A DNA stretch of 64,000 nt from Bacillota bacterium (GTDB lineage Bacteria > Bacillota > Clostridia > Lachnospirales > Lachnospiraceae), in NCBI GenBank assembly GCA_030526045.1, contig JAUNDN010000001.1, positions 15,073-79,072 on the forward strand, in the 5' to 3' direction. Each line of letters starts with the position of its first letter. Positions within the stretch are counted from its first letter, which is position 1. Positions 53,922-63,819 of the stretch are shown here, in pieces. A model generated the notes under the pieces. That model did no database searches, was not told the DNA's origin, and saw nothing but the letters and a program-made list of their open reading frames with translations. The position numbers and the translations under genes are program-made.

Positions 53922-55142
53922 TCAGGCCTCCTCCGTTTCTCTATTTATAAAGTATTTTCCGATAACCTCTGCTTCTATCCTGCCGTTTTTGACATAAATC
54001 TGAAGCTTGTCACCTTCCGAAATCCTGCTAATATCCGTTACCGTCTTGCCTTTCTCATCCGAAACATAGGAATACCCCTGATTCAATTTATCAAGAGGAG
54101 AAAGTCCCTTTAATTGTTCTATATAAATTGCAAGCCTGTGCCTTTCCCTTACGATTCTTGCTTTCATTGCATTGGAAAGCAGTTCCTCCATGCTTAAGGC
54201 ATAGCTTCGTTTTTCCCTGATCTTACCCATAGGGCTGTTCATTTTCAGCCCGGCTTCAAGCATTTTTATTTCTGCCCGTGACAGCCGAAGATGATTCTGC
54301 ATCTGTCTAAGCATTGACATCTTCAGTCCCTGCAGTTGTGAAAGCGTGAGCGCAACATCATATACTGCCAGTTCAGCCGCCGCTGACGGAGTTGGTGCCC
54401 GCAGATCAGCCACATAATCAATAATCGTTGTATCCGTTTCGTGCCCAACTGCGGAAATAATCGGTATATTGCAGTCAAAAACTGCCTGGGCAACCGCTTC
54501 CTCATTAAATGCCCACAAATCCTCAATGGAACCGCCGCCACGACCTACAATGATCACATCTACCTTTTGCCGTTCCAGCATCCTGATTCCGCGGACAATA
54601 CTCTCTACTGCTCCGTCTCCCTGTACCGTAGCCGGATAAAGCAGTATCTGAACATAGGGATTTCTCCTGGTCGCAATATTCATGATATCCCTTACGGCTG
54701 CGCCGGTAGGTGCTGTCACAACGCCAAGCGTTCTGATATACTTGGGAATCGGCTTTTTGTACTCTGGAGAAAACATCCCCCGCTCGAGCAGCTCCTGCTT
54801 AAGCCTTTCAAACCTCTCATAAAGAGCTCCGGCACCGTCCTGTTCGATGGTTTTGGCATACATCTGATACTTCCCATCTCTTTCATAAACATCAATGGTT
54901 CCGTGAACCACCACCTGCATGCCTTCACACATCCGAAAGCCCAGTCCGGAACGGTTTCCGGCAAACATGACACAGGAAATTGTCCCTTTTGCATCCTTTA
55001 ACGTAAAATAAATATGTCCGGAGGAATGATACTTACAGTTGCTGATCTCCCCCTTCACGGAAAGCTCCTGCAACAGAAAATCCTGCGCGAACATATTCTT
55101 AATGTATGAATTTATTTGTCCGACTGTATAAACATTCTGCAT
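53922..55142 (-). CDS. xseA: Exodeoxyribonuclease VII large subunit
   Basis: The 406-residue protein has an N-terminal OB-fold (VKGEISNCKYHSSGHIYFTL, ~27-46) and the XseA catalytic region with GRGGGSIEDLWAFN (~195) and SAVGHETDTTI (~225). The nuclease cuts single-stranded DNA from both ends. ATG 55142 follows GGCGG and overlaps the nusB stop; a longer start at 55178 lies well inside nusB. Confidence 0.95.
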   Translation of the reverse strand: MQNVYTVGQINSYIKNMFAQDFLLQELSVKGEISNCKYHSSGHIYFTLKDAKGTISCVMFAGNRSGLGFRMCEGMQVVVHGTIDVYERDGKYQMYAKTIEQDGAGALYERFERLKQELLERGMFSPEYKKPIPKYIRTLGVVTAPTGAAVRDIMNIATRRNPYVQILLYPATVQGDGAVESIVRGIRMLERQKVDVIIVGRGGGSIEDLWAFNEEAVAQAVFDCNIPIISAVGHETDTTIIDYVADLRAPTPSAAAELAVYDVALTLSQLQGLKMSMLRQMQNHLRLSRAEIKMLEAGLKMNSPMGKIREKRSYALSMEELLSNAMKARIVRERHRLAIYIEQLKGLSPLDKLNQGYSYVSDEKGKTVTDISRISEGDKLQIYVKNGRIEAEVIGKYFINRETEEA

Positions 55143-55152
55143 ATTTTTCCGC

Positions 55153-55551
55153 CTATGCGAATTTTGCCAAAACTCCATTTACAAAAGCAGCGGAAGAATC
55201 CTGACCGAATTTCTTAGCCAGCTCTACTGCCTCATTAATTGCAACCCCTGTCGGGATCTCTTCGTCAAACAGAATCTCATAAACAGCAAGGCGAAGGATC
55301 GTCAAATCTACCTTGCCCATTCGATCCGTTTCCCACCCCTTTGCCTTCTCATTTAAGGATCGATCGATCTCTTCCAGCTTTTCAACAATTCTGTTGACTT
55401 TCTTGCTGATCTGGATGCTCTCTTTTTCTGATGCTTCGTTTTCCTCATCCTCGAAGAAAAAGGCTTCCTGCTGTGCCATCTCTTCCTTCTGATTAAATTC
55501 TATACGGAACAAAAGCTTAAAGATCTGCTCTCTGATTTCTCTTCTGCTCAT
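55153..55551 (-). CDS. nusB: Transcription antitermination factor NusB
   Basis: The 132-residue all-helical protein has the NusB opening (SRREIREQIFKLLF) and the conserved end (PTGVAINEAVELAKKFG, then FVNGVLAKF). With NusE it binds boxA RNA and supports rRNA antitermination. ATG 55551 is six bases from GGTGG, better than the ATG two codons upstream. An acidic insertion near 32-48 is typical of clostridial members. Confidence 0.93.
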   Translation of the reverse strand: MSRREIREQIFKLLFRIEFNQKEEMAQQEAFFFEDEENEASEKESIQISKKVNRIVEKLEEIDRSLNEKAKGWETDRMGKVDLTILRLAVYEILFDEEIPTGVAINEAVELAKKFGQDSSAAFVNGVLAKFA

Positions 55552-55568
55552 AGCCATCCACCCTGTGC

Positions 55569-55955
55569 TTATTTATCCTTCTGCATATTGACGCCGGCAA
55601 TGCGAACATCTACATCTGATGCTTCAAGACCGGTCATGCTTTCAATGGTTGATTTTACTTTTTCCTGAACTTTCTGGGAAACAGCAGGGATATTGTAGCC
55701 ATATTCAACGATCAATGCCAGTTCTACCTTGACTCTCTTACCGATTACTTCTACCTTAACACCCTTTGCGAGATTCTTGACTCCCATACGGCTTAACAGT
55801 TCATTGCTGATATTTCCTGCCATTGCAGCAACACCCTTAACCTCTGTTGCAGCAAGACCTGCAATCATCGCAACCACATCATCGGCAATCTTAACGGTAC
55901 CGAGATTTTCATCCTCCTGCAGTACATATGTGTTCTGTTCAATAGTTTTTTCCAT
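55569..55955 (-). CDS. Asp23/Gls24 family envelope stress protein
   Basis: The 128-residue protein has the Asp23 pattern: GTVKIADDVVAMIAGLAA, then GVAAMAG, and VEYGYNIPAVSQKVQEKV. Family members scaffold at the membrane in Staphylococcus and are linked to envelope stress. In Clostridia this gene commonly precedes nusB, as here (17 bases). ATG 55955 follows AAAGGAA; the longer start at 56054 has no site. Its precise role is unknown. Confidence 0.88.
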   Translation of the reverse strand: MEKTIEQNTYVLQEDENLGTVKIADDVVAMIAGLAATEVKGVAAMAGNISNELLSRMGVKNLAKGVKVEVIGKRVKVELALIVEYGYNIPAVSQKVQEKVKSTIESMTGLEASDVDVRIAGVNMQKDK

Positions 55956-56077
55956 GATAACGTTCCTTTCCTTCCTTTTATTGCAAGCCTTATTATTGAT
56001 AATCATATCAAAAATTACAGTTTTTGCATAGCCCCAGCCCGGATATTTGTCCAAAAGAACGATACTGCTTTTAAACG

Positions 56078-57313
56078 CTACAGCCAGAAGCTAAGGCTTA
56101 GCTGTTCTACATTTTCTGCATAGGAGACAGTTCCTTCCGGGGCGTTCAGATACCGGAAGATCTCCTGTTCCTCAATCAGGTAGCGAAACATCTCAGAATA
56201 GATAAGCTCATCTGCACATTTTAGGGTAACGTAACTGCTTTCCTTCTCGTAGGCATTCTCAAACACTTCCCTCAATCGTTCCTTGTCAAGAGCAGAAAAA
56301 TATACCCCTTCCCTGACATAATAATTATCATCCATGGCGCTGCACTCCGGAATCGGTACGATCACATCAATCGTATGGGTTTTCTTAAGCTGATTGGTGG
56401 TTACGCACAGATAATCATAGTTAATGGGTGGTATACTTGCGGGCTCCTGCACTCCGGTTCCTTCTACCATCTGATAGGAAGCATCCCCCCATGTAGTATC
56501 TACAAAATAATAGCTTCCATCCAGCTTTACCAGATTCCAGGCATGTCCCTCTCCGCCCTGAACCTTACCCATGACCAGAGTTGCCTCTATACCGGCTTTG
56601 CGAAGCAGGTATTCCGTCGCCTTTGCATAGCCCTGACAGACACTTCTCCTGTGAATGAATACCGAGCAGATATTCTGGTTATCCGGAACATTTGCATCAT
56701 ATTCCGTCTGGTTAATAATATACTCATAAATATATTTTGCTTTTCCGTATTCATCCAAAGAAGGATCCATTCCCGCCATACATTCAGCTACATATGCATC
56801 AATCAGCTGTTTTCTTGCTTCTGCCTCCTGCATCGTCATATTGTAGGTTCCGGAAAATGTAATCTTCTTCACAATATTTCCCAGCGTATATCTGGTAAAA
56901 GTATATCCATCCACATAAAATATTTCCGGATGGTCATTTAAGACACACTGAAACACTTTTTCGATCTGCTCCGGCTCCATACAGGATACGGAAACCCCTT
57001 CCCGAAAATCCAGAAGAATATTGAGAATTTCAGCGTACAGGATCTTTTCCTCATCATTCAGTCTTTCATAATGATACAGTCCCGTCTGTTGCTTCTGCAA
57101 GCCAAGTACTTCCCCTTCGGGTATCTTTGGAAGCCTGTCCACCTCACCGGAGTCAGCGCTTATTACGTTTTCCTCTTCTTCCTCACTATTCTGTTGACCT
57201 GCCTGCTCCTGTAGCTCAATTTCCGGCTCCTTTATCTGCTCGCCAAGGCTTTGGCAGCCCCAAAGGAAAAACACGCAAAGAAGTACAGTCAGTATGCCTT
57301 TTTTCTTTTTCAT
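56078..57313 (-). CDS. Transglutaminase-like lipoprotein
   Basis: The 411-residue protein has a lipoprotein signal (FFLWGC, Cys ~20), a Glu-rich linker and a transglutaminase/protease-like core: Cys in [11 protein letters not shown], His in [10 protein letters not shown] and Asp in [12 protein letters not shown]. The fold suggests an extracellular thiol peptidase or cross-linker acting on peptides or cell wall; the substrate is unknown. It starts directly after the prfC stop with no gap (TAAATG), so the two are translationally linked, an odd pairing. Confidence 0.82.
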   Translation of the reverse strand: MKKKKGILTVLLCVFFLWGCQSLGEQIKEPEIELQEQAGQQNSEEEEENVISADSGEVDRLPKIPEGEVLGLQKQQTGLYHYERLNDEEKILYAEILNILLDFREGVSVSCMEPEQIEKVFQCVLNDHPEIFYVDGYTFTRYTLGNIVKKITFSGTYNMTMQEAEARKQLIDAYVAECMAGMDPSLDEYGKAKYIYEYIINQTEYDANVPDNQNICSVFIHRRSVCQGYAKATEYLLRKAGIEATLVMGKVQGGEGHAWNLVKLDGSYYFVDTTWGDASYQMVEGTGVQEPASIPPINYDYLCVTTNQLKKTHTIDVIVPIPECSAMDDNYYVREGVYFSALDKERLREVFENAYEKESSYVTLKCADELIYSEMFRYLIEEQEIFRYLNAPEGTVSYAENVEQLSLSFWL

Positions 57314-58906
57314 TTAATCACGTCCAAACTCAGCCAGGATCAGCCCCTCATTTCTGTCAAGCGTCATCCCAACGCTCCACGCATTGACAAACAGAAGGAG
57401 CGGATTCCCTTTCAGATCCTTGATCTTCTTCATATCAGAGGTTCCTACCAGTTTCGCCAGATCAATATCTTTATTTTCAATCCACCTGATGTGCTCATAG
57501 GGAAGCGGTTCCAGTTTAATTTCAACATTATATTCGTTTTCAAGCCGATATTTCAGCACATCAAACTGTAGTACTCCCACCACTCCAACGATAATCTCTT
57601 CCATTCCGGTATTGTACTCCTGGAATATCTGTATAGCTCCCTCCTGGGCAATCTGGGTAATTCCCTTTACAAACTGCTTTCTTTTCATGGTATCCATCTG
57701 TCTGACTCTGGCAAAATGCTCCGGTGCAAAGGTCGGAATTCCTTCGTACTGGAACTGTTCTTTTGGCATACAGAGAGTGTCTCCGATGGAAAAAATACCC
57801 GGATCAAACACACCGATAATATCTCCTGCATAGGCCTCTTCCAAAATCTTACGTTCGCTTGCCATAATCTGCTGAGGCTGCGAAAGGCGCATTACCTTGC
57901 CACCCTGAACATGCTTTACCTCCATGCTGGACTCATATTTGCCGGAGCAGATTCTCATAAAAGCAATTCTGTCGCGATGCGCTTTGTTCATATTCGCCTG
58001 AATCTTAAAAACAAATGCGGAGAATTCATTCTCTACCGGATCGATCAAGCCCTTATCCGCTTTTCTAGGAAGGGGCGTCGTCGTCATCTTCAAAAAATGC
58101 TGCAGGAAAAATTCCACACCGAAATTGGTAAGCGCGGAGCCGAAAAAGACTGGTGTCAGTTCTCCTGCCCGGATCAAATCGAGATCAAATTCAGCACTTG
58201 CCCCATCTAATAACTCAATCTCATCATTTAATACTCCCACTGCTTCTTCTCCGATTGCAGACAGCAGAGCTTGTCTATCATCCATCGGGATTTCCGTACT
58301 TTCTCCCTCTTTTGTTCCCTTTTCTGTATCGGAATAGGTAATCACACAGTGCCTGTCTCTGTCATAAACACCCTTAAAGCCTTTCCCTGATCCGATCGGC
58401 CAGTTGACAGGGCAGGTGGCGATTCCAAGTTCCTTCTCAATCTCATCTAAGAGTTCAAACGTATCATTGGCATCCCGATCCAGCTTATTGATAAAGGTAA
58501 AAATAGGAATTTTTCTCATGACACAAACCTTAAAAAGCTTACGTGTCTGTGCCTCAACACCCTTTGATGCGTCAATAACCATAACTGCGGAATCCGCCGC
58601 CATCAGTGTCCGGTAAGTATCCTCCGAAAAATCCTGATGTCCCGGTGTGTCCAAAATATTAATGCAGAAGCCGCCATACTCAAACTGAAGGACTGAGGAG
58701 GTAACAGAAATACCTCTTTCCTTCTCGATCTCCATCCAGTCAGATACCGCATGTCTCGCCGTTGCTTTTCCTTTCACGCTTCCGGCCAGATTAATTGCTC
58801 CTCCGTACAAAAGAAATTTCTCTGTCAATGTGGTCTTCCCGGCATCCGGGTGAGAAATAATTGCAAAGGTCCTTCTTCTGTTTATTTCCTTTTCATAGTT
58901 GCTCAC
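57314..58906 (-). CDS. prfC: Peptide chain release factor 3
   Basis: The 530-residue translational GTPase recycles RF1/RF2 after termination. G1 is SHPDAGKTTL (~17-26), G3 DTPGHQDF, and G4 INKLDRDA. I chose the GTG at 58906 because GGAGG lies eight bases upstream and the length then matches typical RF3; a TTG-started frame to 58930 contains that ribosome site. It follows deoB by 29 bases and abuts the transglutaminase-like gene. Confidence 0.95.
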   Translation of the reverse strand: MSNYEKEINRRRTFAIISHPDAGKTTLTEKFLLYGGAINLAGSVKGKATARHAVSDWMEIEKERGISVTSSVLQFEYGGFCINILDTPGHQDFSEDTYRTLMAADSAVMVIDASKGVEAQTRKLFKVCVMRKIPIFTFINKLDRDANDTFELLDEIEKELGIATCPVNWPIGSGKGFKGVYDRDRHCVITYSDTEKGTKEGESTEIPMDDRQALLSAIGEEAVGVLNDEIELLDGASAEFDLDLIRAGELTPVFFGSALTNFGVEFFLQHFLKMTTTPLPRKADKGLIDPVENEFSAFVFKIQANMNKAHRDRIAFMRICSGKYESSMEVKHVQGGKVMRLSQPQQIMASERKILEEAYAGDIIGVFDPGIFSIGDTLCMPKEQFQYEGIPTFAPEHFARVRQMDTMKRKQFVKGITQIAQEGAIQIFQEYNTGMEEIIVGVVGVLQFDVLKYRLENEYNVEIKLEPLPYEHIRWIENKDIDLAKLVGTSDMKKIKDLKGNPLLLFVNAWSVGMTLDRNEGLILAEFGRD

Positions 58907-58935
58907 GTATTTTTCCTCCAAGCTGTTCAAGTATC

Positions 58936-60087
58936 TTAAAGCACAGATTTTCCGGCTATGTCCCCTTTAATTTCCAAAAACTCAAGCACTGTGGCACCAA
59001 TATCCGCAAAGGTATCTCGTGTTCCCAGATTAGCCGGCTTGATCGACTTTCCGTATAGAATCAGAGGAGTATATTCTCTGGAGTGATCAGTAGATACAAT
59101 ATATCCCGGATCACAACCATGATCGGCAGTGATCATCAAAAGATCATCTTCACGAAGCTTCGCAAGAATGAAAGGCAGAGCATCATCAAATTCGGACAAG
59201 GCTCGCGCGTATCCTTCTATGTCGTTTCTGTGCCCATAGAGCATATCATAATCTACCAGATTAATAAAGCACAAACCTTCAAACTCCTGATCAAGATACT
59301 GAAGGGTCCTCTCGATACCTTCCTCATTCCCTTTTGTATAGACATAAGAAGTAATCCCTCTTCCGGCAAAGATATCCTTAATCTTCCCGACGCCGATTAC
59401 CTCCTTTCCGGCTCTCTTAATCGCATCCAGCATCGTTTCTCCCGGAGGCTCTAAGGAAAAGTCATGTCGTTTGGGAGTGCGTTGATAATTACCGCTCTGC
59501 CCGATAAAAGGTCTTGCAATCACACGTCCCACACTGTGTTCACCGGAAAGCAGCTTTCTGGCCATACGGCAATATTCATATAATGTTTCTACCGGTACCA
59601 CATCCTCATGGGCAGCAATCTGAAATACACTGTCAGCCGATGTGTATACAATCAGTTTGCCGGTCTTAACATGCTCATCTCCATAATCCTTGATTACTTC
59701 GGTTCCGGAATAGGGCTTGTTGCAGAGCACACCTCTTCCCGTCATTTCGGAAAATGCGTTAAGCACTTCCTCCGGAAAGCCTTCCGGATAAACCGGAAGC
59801 GGTTTTCTGGAGATCAGTCCTGCGATCTCCCAGTGCCCGATCGTTGTATCCTTGCCTCTGGATGCTTCCTTCATTCTTCCGTAAACAGCTCTCGGCTCCT
59901 TCACACCGTCAGTCCAGTCAATCCCGTCAATGTTAAATAATCCAAGCTGTTTCATGTTTGGCATGTGGAAACAGGTTCCCTTCGCAGCAGAACGCAAGGT
60001 ATTGGTTCCTGCATCGCCAAAATCTGCCGCATCCTCCATTGCACCTATTCCCACACTGTCCAACACAATTAAAAAAACTCGTTTCAT
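58936..60087 (-). CDS. deoB: Phosphopentomutase
   Basis: The 383-residue alkaline-phosphatase-superfamily enzyme interconverts ribose/deoxyribose 1- and 5-phosphates in nucleoside salvage. Metal ligands lie in VLDSVGIGAM (Asp ~9) and LLMITADHGCDPGY (~315). The Thr nucleophile is probably in RGKDTTIGHWE (~88). AAAGGA precedes the ATG. No other deo genes lie in the window. Confidence 0.96.
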   Translation of the reverse strand: MKRVFLIVLDSVGIGAMEDAADFGDAGTNTLRSAAKGTCFHMPNMKQLGLFNIDGIDWTDGVKEPRAVYGRMKEASRGKDTTIGHWEIAGLISRKPLPVYPEGFPEEVLNAFSEMTGRGVLCNKPYSGTEVIKDYGDEHVKTGKLIVYTSADSVFQIAAHEDVVPVETLYEYCRMARKLLSGEHSVGRVIARPFIGQSGNYQRTPKRHDFSLEPPGETMLDAIKRAGKEVIGVGKIKDIFAGRGITSYVYTKGNEEGIERTLQYLDQEFEGLCFINLVDYDMLYGHRNDIEGYARALSEFDDALPFILAKLREDDLLMITADHGCDPGYIVSTDHSREYTPLILYGKSIKPANLGTRDTFADIGATVLEFLEIKGDIAGKSVL

Positions 60088-60187
60088 AAGGTATCCTTTC
60101 TCTTATTCCGATAAGTCCTCAAACAAAAGGACATTGATTGCCTGTTTCTTTAATAGGATACCACATTTTTCAGAATATAGCATCTAT

Positions 60188-60937
60188 TTATTCCGCTGTA
60201 AACGTACTGATCACAATTGCCTCAGGTGCTACTCCCGTCTTTCTTATCACGATATCCTCTATCTGTGCACGCTGTGCTTCGGAAAGCTCAGCCGCATTCA
60301 CCACAACATCTACGTTCTCATCGGTTATGCTTACCACTACATCCTCAAAGCCTTTACTTTCCAGTAGGATTTCCGCTGACGTTTCCTTCTCTGCGATTTC
60401 CGTCATGGTGATCATATTGTCGATTGCCGTCTGCTTCTGATCCTCGGTGATATTTACATTGTTAATGATCTCCAGAAGTGTTTCCTTATTCTTAGCCCTT
60501 GTCTGCTCCTTTAACAGTCTTGCGCCGGAGAGGGTATTCAGGCTTGTTGCAGAGGTGAAAACTGCCTCACCGGGTGTCTCACTTTCAGAAATCTCATTTC
60601 CGATCGTTTCAGTAGCCTCACCTGATATCTCCTGCGCCGCAAGCTCGCTCATTGACTCATCAAGATAGTTTTCCTCCTCAAGTATCACGTCCGAATCCAA
60701 ACTTTCAATTTCACCGTACTGTGCCTGCTCCATGTCCTCGTCCGATATTTCAAACAAAGCTGCTACATCTTCATCTCCCCGTAGCGTTTCCTTCTGAACA
60801 TCCGCCACCTGCGCGCCTGCTGTCATGATCCCCTCATCTGTAATCTGGTCGCCGGCAAAATGCAGATATCCTGCAACTGCAATCATGATTGCCAACGCTG
60901 TGATCATCACCTGATTCTTTTTCACCATATTCTTCAA
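60188..60937 (-). CDS. spoIIIAH: Stage III sporulation protein AH
   Basis: The 249-residue protein has one N-terminal membrane segment (~10-27), an acidic linker and a C-terminal ring-building (YscJ/FliF-like) domain with VVVSITDENVDVVV and the EAIVISTFTAE end. In Bacillus SpoIIIAH in the mother cell binds forespore SpoIIQ to form the feeding channel. The start is TTG 60937, eight bases after AAGGAG; an ATG three codons later is too far from it. It ends the spoIIIA operon. Confidence 0.9.
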   Translation of the reverse strand: MKNMVKKNQVMITALAIMIAVAGYLHFAGDQITDEGIMTAGAQVADVQKETLRGDEDVAALFEISDEDMEQAQYGEIESLDSDVILEEENYLDESMSELAAQEISGEATETIGNEISESETPGEAVFTSATSLNTLSGARLLKEQTRAKNKETLLEIINNVNITEDQKQTAIDNMITMTEIAEKETSAEILLESKGFEDVVVSITDENVDVVVNAAELSEAQRAQIEDIVIRKTGVAPEAIVISTFTAE

Positions 60938-60952
60938 GCCTGTGTCTCCTTC

Positions 60953-61570
60953 TTATTGTGATATCATTTTAACTATAATAATATTATGAGCATCAATTCC
61001 AAATAATGCCTGAATTGCTTTTTTAATGTTTCCGGCCGTGGCGGCATTTCCTCCTCCCTGAGCAGACACTGCCACTCCCACCACCTTGGGCGCTCTCTTC
61101 TGCTTAACAATTGGGGTGTCCCCATTGGAAGACTCATAAAATACCGTAGCCTCCTCCATCGTAATGTTCGATGTATTTCTGCTCCCTCCGGAGCTGTCCA
61201 CTTCCGTGCTTGCATTCTTCCCGGAGTTCTGATCCTTCTCAACGATTACCTCTCCTGTTCCTTCCAGCGTAACCATGACACGTACTTTTCCCACTCCCTC
61301 CATCGTAGAAAGAAGCCTCTCCAGCGATTCCTCCAGATATTGTGCATACCCAGGAATATTATCTTCTTTCACCTGTAAATCCATTGTAGCTCTCTCTGTG
61401 TCCGATTGACCGGACTGTGTCACTTTTTTCCCCTGATTTACAGGCCATGCCATGACAAGAAAAAGCACCCCTACAAGTGCCAGAATCAGAAATTTTTCTT
61501 TTCCGGGAAGTCCATTTTTAAACAGAAATCCTTTTTCTTCCTTCTCCCTTCGCATATCCTCACTCTGCAT
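60953..61570 (-). CDS. spoIIIAG: Stage III sporulation protein AG
   Basis: The 205-residue protein has one membrane segment (~25-45) and an RBM-type ring domain, with MEGVGKVRVMVTLEG near 92 and APKVVGVAVSAQGG near 165. It forms the large ring of the SpoIIIA-SpoIIQ complex. The loop between ring strands (~110-150) is Ser/Asn-rich. GGGAGG precedes the ATG. Gap to AH is 15 bases. Confidence 0.9.
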   Translation of the reverse strand: MQSEDMRREKEEKGFLFKNGLPGKEKFLILALVGVLFLVMAWPVNQGKKVTQSGQSDTERATMDLQVKEDNIPGYAQYLEESLERLLSTMEGVGKVRVMVTLEGTGEVIVEKDQNSGKNASTEVDSSGGSRNTSNITMEEATVFYESSNGDTPIVKQKRAPKVVGVAVSAQGGGNAATAGNIKKAIQALFGIDAHNIIIVKMISQ

Positions 61571-61607
61571 TTCTTCCTCCCTTCCATAGTCAGAAACCTC
61601 CTAAGTC

Positions 61608-62213
61608 TTATTGCTCCTGCCGAAGAATAAGATCAATATTTTCAGCACTCACACCGATGCATTCGCTGTACTGTTTCTTTAACTCTTGTTCCGGTATCTC
61701 ACATTCTGTTCCTTTCTGCCTAATTACAACAGGTTCAATTCGTATCCTATCCGCCTTATTCTCCTGCCCCGGCGTTCCCTGCTCCTTCTTTTGGGACACC
61801 GTTATACTGATACGCAAGCTATCCCCCGAGGAATTACCGGAATTTCCTGATGTCTGTGCATTCTCATCTCTTAAAAGCTCCACTTTTCTTATCTCATAAT
61901 CACTCTCACACTTGCCCAGCCTTTCCTTCAATTCTTCCTCAATACTACTATAAATCCCCATTTTGCAATCCTCTATTTCCAATTCTTGTTGTCCAAGTGC
62001 AATGCTCTTTTTCAGCTCGCTTACTTCCCACTCAATCTCCTGTTTCACATCCTCCTTCGCAAACAATTGAAACAGTGGATCGCTGATGCGGAGAATCAGA
62101 ATAATTCCCACCAGTATTCTGACATATTTCATATAAGCATTTCCCGGAACAAAGCAGAGAATTCCCTGAACGATAATCATAAATATGCAGATTTCCTTCA
62201 TAATAGAAATCAT
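61608..62213 (-). CDS. spoIIIAF: Stage III sporulation protein AF
   Basis: The 201-residue protein has two N-terminal membrane segments (~5-40) and a soluble domain with a late KKQYSECIGVSAENIDLI. It is part of the mother-cell SpoIIIA complex. ATG 62213 follows AGGAGG; a longer frame to 62294 overlaps spoIIIAE and is unlikely. Gap to AE is 11 bases. Confidence 0.88.
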   Translation of the reverse strand: MISIMKEICIFMIIVQGILCFVPGNAYMKYVRILVGIILILRISDPLFQLFAKEDVKQEIEWEVSELKKSIALGQQELEIEDCKMGIYSSIEEELKERLGKCESDYEIRKVELLRDENAQTSGNSGNSSGDSLRISITVSQKKEQGTPGQENKADRIRIEPVVIRQKGTECEIPEQELKKQYSECIGVSAENIDLILRQEQ

Positions 62214-62224
62214 TCTCTTTCCTC

Positions 62225-63403
62225 CTACGATGATACTGCATAAGCAACCACTGCAATCACAATGAGAAAAAGCGCTACGGCTGTAAGCACACACCTTAAC
62301 AGTAAGAAGCAGCCCTCTCCGACTCTGTCCACACAGCCTGAAATTCTTTTGTCACTGACGATTCCGGTTACCGCTGCCCCCAGCTTCATGGTCATTGTTA
62401 TGATCAGTATCTGAACCACAGGTGCCAGGCAGATCCCCAAAAGCAGCACCAGCAGCAATACCCCCATACTGTTTTTAATCAGGACAGCTGCCCCCAGTAC
62501 CAGCTCGGTAACACCTTCCGCGATCCCGCCGATTCCCGGAATTGCAGACACTGCCTTCCTGACCGCAGATATCTTCAGCCTGTCCAATACCGGCACAATT
62601 ACTGCCTGAACAAGACTCAAGCCGGTAACTGCCCCTAAGGAAAGCTTTAATGCCATGACAATTCCTTTTCGGATAAAATCAAGAAGCAGGGAAAGCTTTT
62701 CCTCTACCCAGATTCCGTTCAGCAGAGCAAGCAGTACATAGCTGCAAATAAGCGGGATCAGTACCGTGCTAAGAAAGCTTTCGACCAGATAAGCTACGAT
62801 CAGCATCAGCTCATAATAAAACATCGCCGTTGTCGGACCCTGGGCAGTTCCCACCACCACAAAATAGGTAGGGATAAACATTTTAATAAACAACACAATA
62901 TTTTCTACTGCACCCAATGCGATTTCAGAAACGGAACTGAAAATTCCGGTTGTCAGAACCATCAGAAACAAATACAGAAAGTAAAACCCGGCCTGTGAAA
63001 TCTGCTGTCCTGCAAACAAATCGGAAAACCCGGAAAAGAGCGCTGAAACAACACCCAAGATCAGTACAGTAAGAAAAACCTGCCTGATATTCATTAGTTC
63101 TCCCCTGATATATCCAGTAATCCCATCGCCTAATTTCCTTAATGCCTCCGTTACTCTACCCTCCACGATCAACCGGAAGGTCTCTCCGGTATTGATCTCA
63201 AATTCCGGGAAAAGCTCCTTCATTTTGGCATCTATATGATTCAGTTCAAGTGAATCCGTCCAAAGCTCCACATACTCCTGTATCATCGAATCCTCCGTCA
63301 TAGCTTCTCCGGGCTCCTTTGCAAGCACCGGCATTTTGCACAGCATAAAAGCGCAAAAAATACCCGCAATGATATATAGCAATTTTCTCTCCGATTTGAT
63401 CAT
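62225..63403 (-). CDS. spoIIIAE: Stage III sporulation protein AE
   Basis: The 392-residue polytopic protein has a cleavable-looking signal (~1-28, ending VLAKEP) and about seven later membrane segments. The central part contains SAIPGIGGIAEGVTELVLGA. It is thought to be the membrane core of the channel. I chose ATG 63403, five bases after AGGGG; a GTG two codons upstream abuts that site. Confidence 0.9.
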   Translation of the reverse strand: MIKSERKLLYIIAGIFCAFMLCKMPVLAKEPGEAMTEDSMIQEYVELWTDSLELNHIDAKMKELFPEFEINTGETFRLIVEGRVTEALRKLGDGITGYIRGELMNIRQVFLTVLILGVVSALFSGFSDLFAGQQISQAGFYFLYLFLMVLTTGIFSSVSEIALGAVENIVLFIKMFIPTYFVVVGTAQGPTTAMFYYELMLIVAYLVESFLSTVLIPLICSYVLLALLNGIWVEEKLSLLLDFIRKGIVMALKLSLGAVTGLSLVQAVIVPVLDRLKISAVRKAVSAIPGIGGIAEGVTELVLGAAVLIKNSMGVLLLVLLLGICLAPVVQILIITMTMKLGAAVTGIVSDKRISGCVDRVGEGCFLLLRCVLTAVALFLIVIAVVAYAVSS

Positions 63404-63411
63404 ATTCACCC

Positions 63412-63798
63412 CTATCCTGCTATTGCGTTGATATTTTCAACAACTGCCACCAAAACAGGAATTCCCATCAGCAGAACAGACAGTTTGCCGAAGGTTTCAA
63501 TCTGACCGGCCACCGCACCATATCCTGCATCCTTGCAGATGGATGCGCAAAACTCGCATACATAAGTTATTCCGACCGCCTTAAACAGAAATCCCAGATA
63601 GCTTCCGCTGCCGCTAAGATAGCGCTCAAGCTCTTTTACCCTGTCAAGCAGTACCTTCAACCCGCTCAGCGAAAAAGTGAAAATAACAAGACAAATTGCC
63701 GCACCGATATAGAGTCCGTATTCTGCTTTACCCGACTTAAACTGAAGCGCAAGCATCACCCCTGCCACTCCCAAAACACCGATCTTAACAACTTCCAT
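63412..63798 (-). CDS. spoIIIAD: Stage III sporulation protein AD
   Basis: The 128-residue membrane protein has about four hydrophobic segments. It starts MEVVKIGVLGVAGVML and contains AVGITYVCEFCASICKDAGY near 75-95. It belongs to the SpoIIIA channel complex. GGAGG precedes the ATG; spoIIIAE follows within nine bases. Confidence 0.9.
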   Translation of the reverse strand: MEVVKIGVLGVAGVMLALQFKSGKAEYGLYIGAAICLVIFTFSLSGLKVLLDRVKELERYLSGSGSYLGFLFKAVGITYVCEFCASICKDAGYGAVAGQIETFGKLSVLLMGIPVLVAVVENINAIAG

Positions 63799-63819
63799 GT
63801 TTCCTCCGTTCCATATCTG

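Noticed and set aside
54441..55001. 186-codon plus-strand frame antisense to xseA
   Set aside because: It lies entirely within a well-supported gene and shows no recognisable domain.
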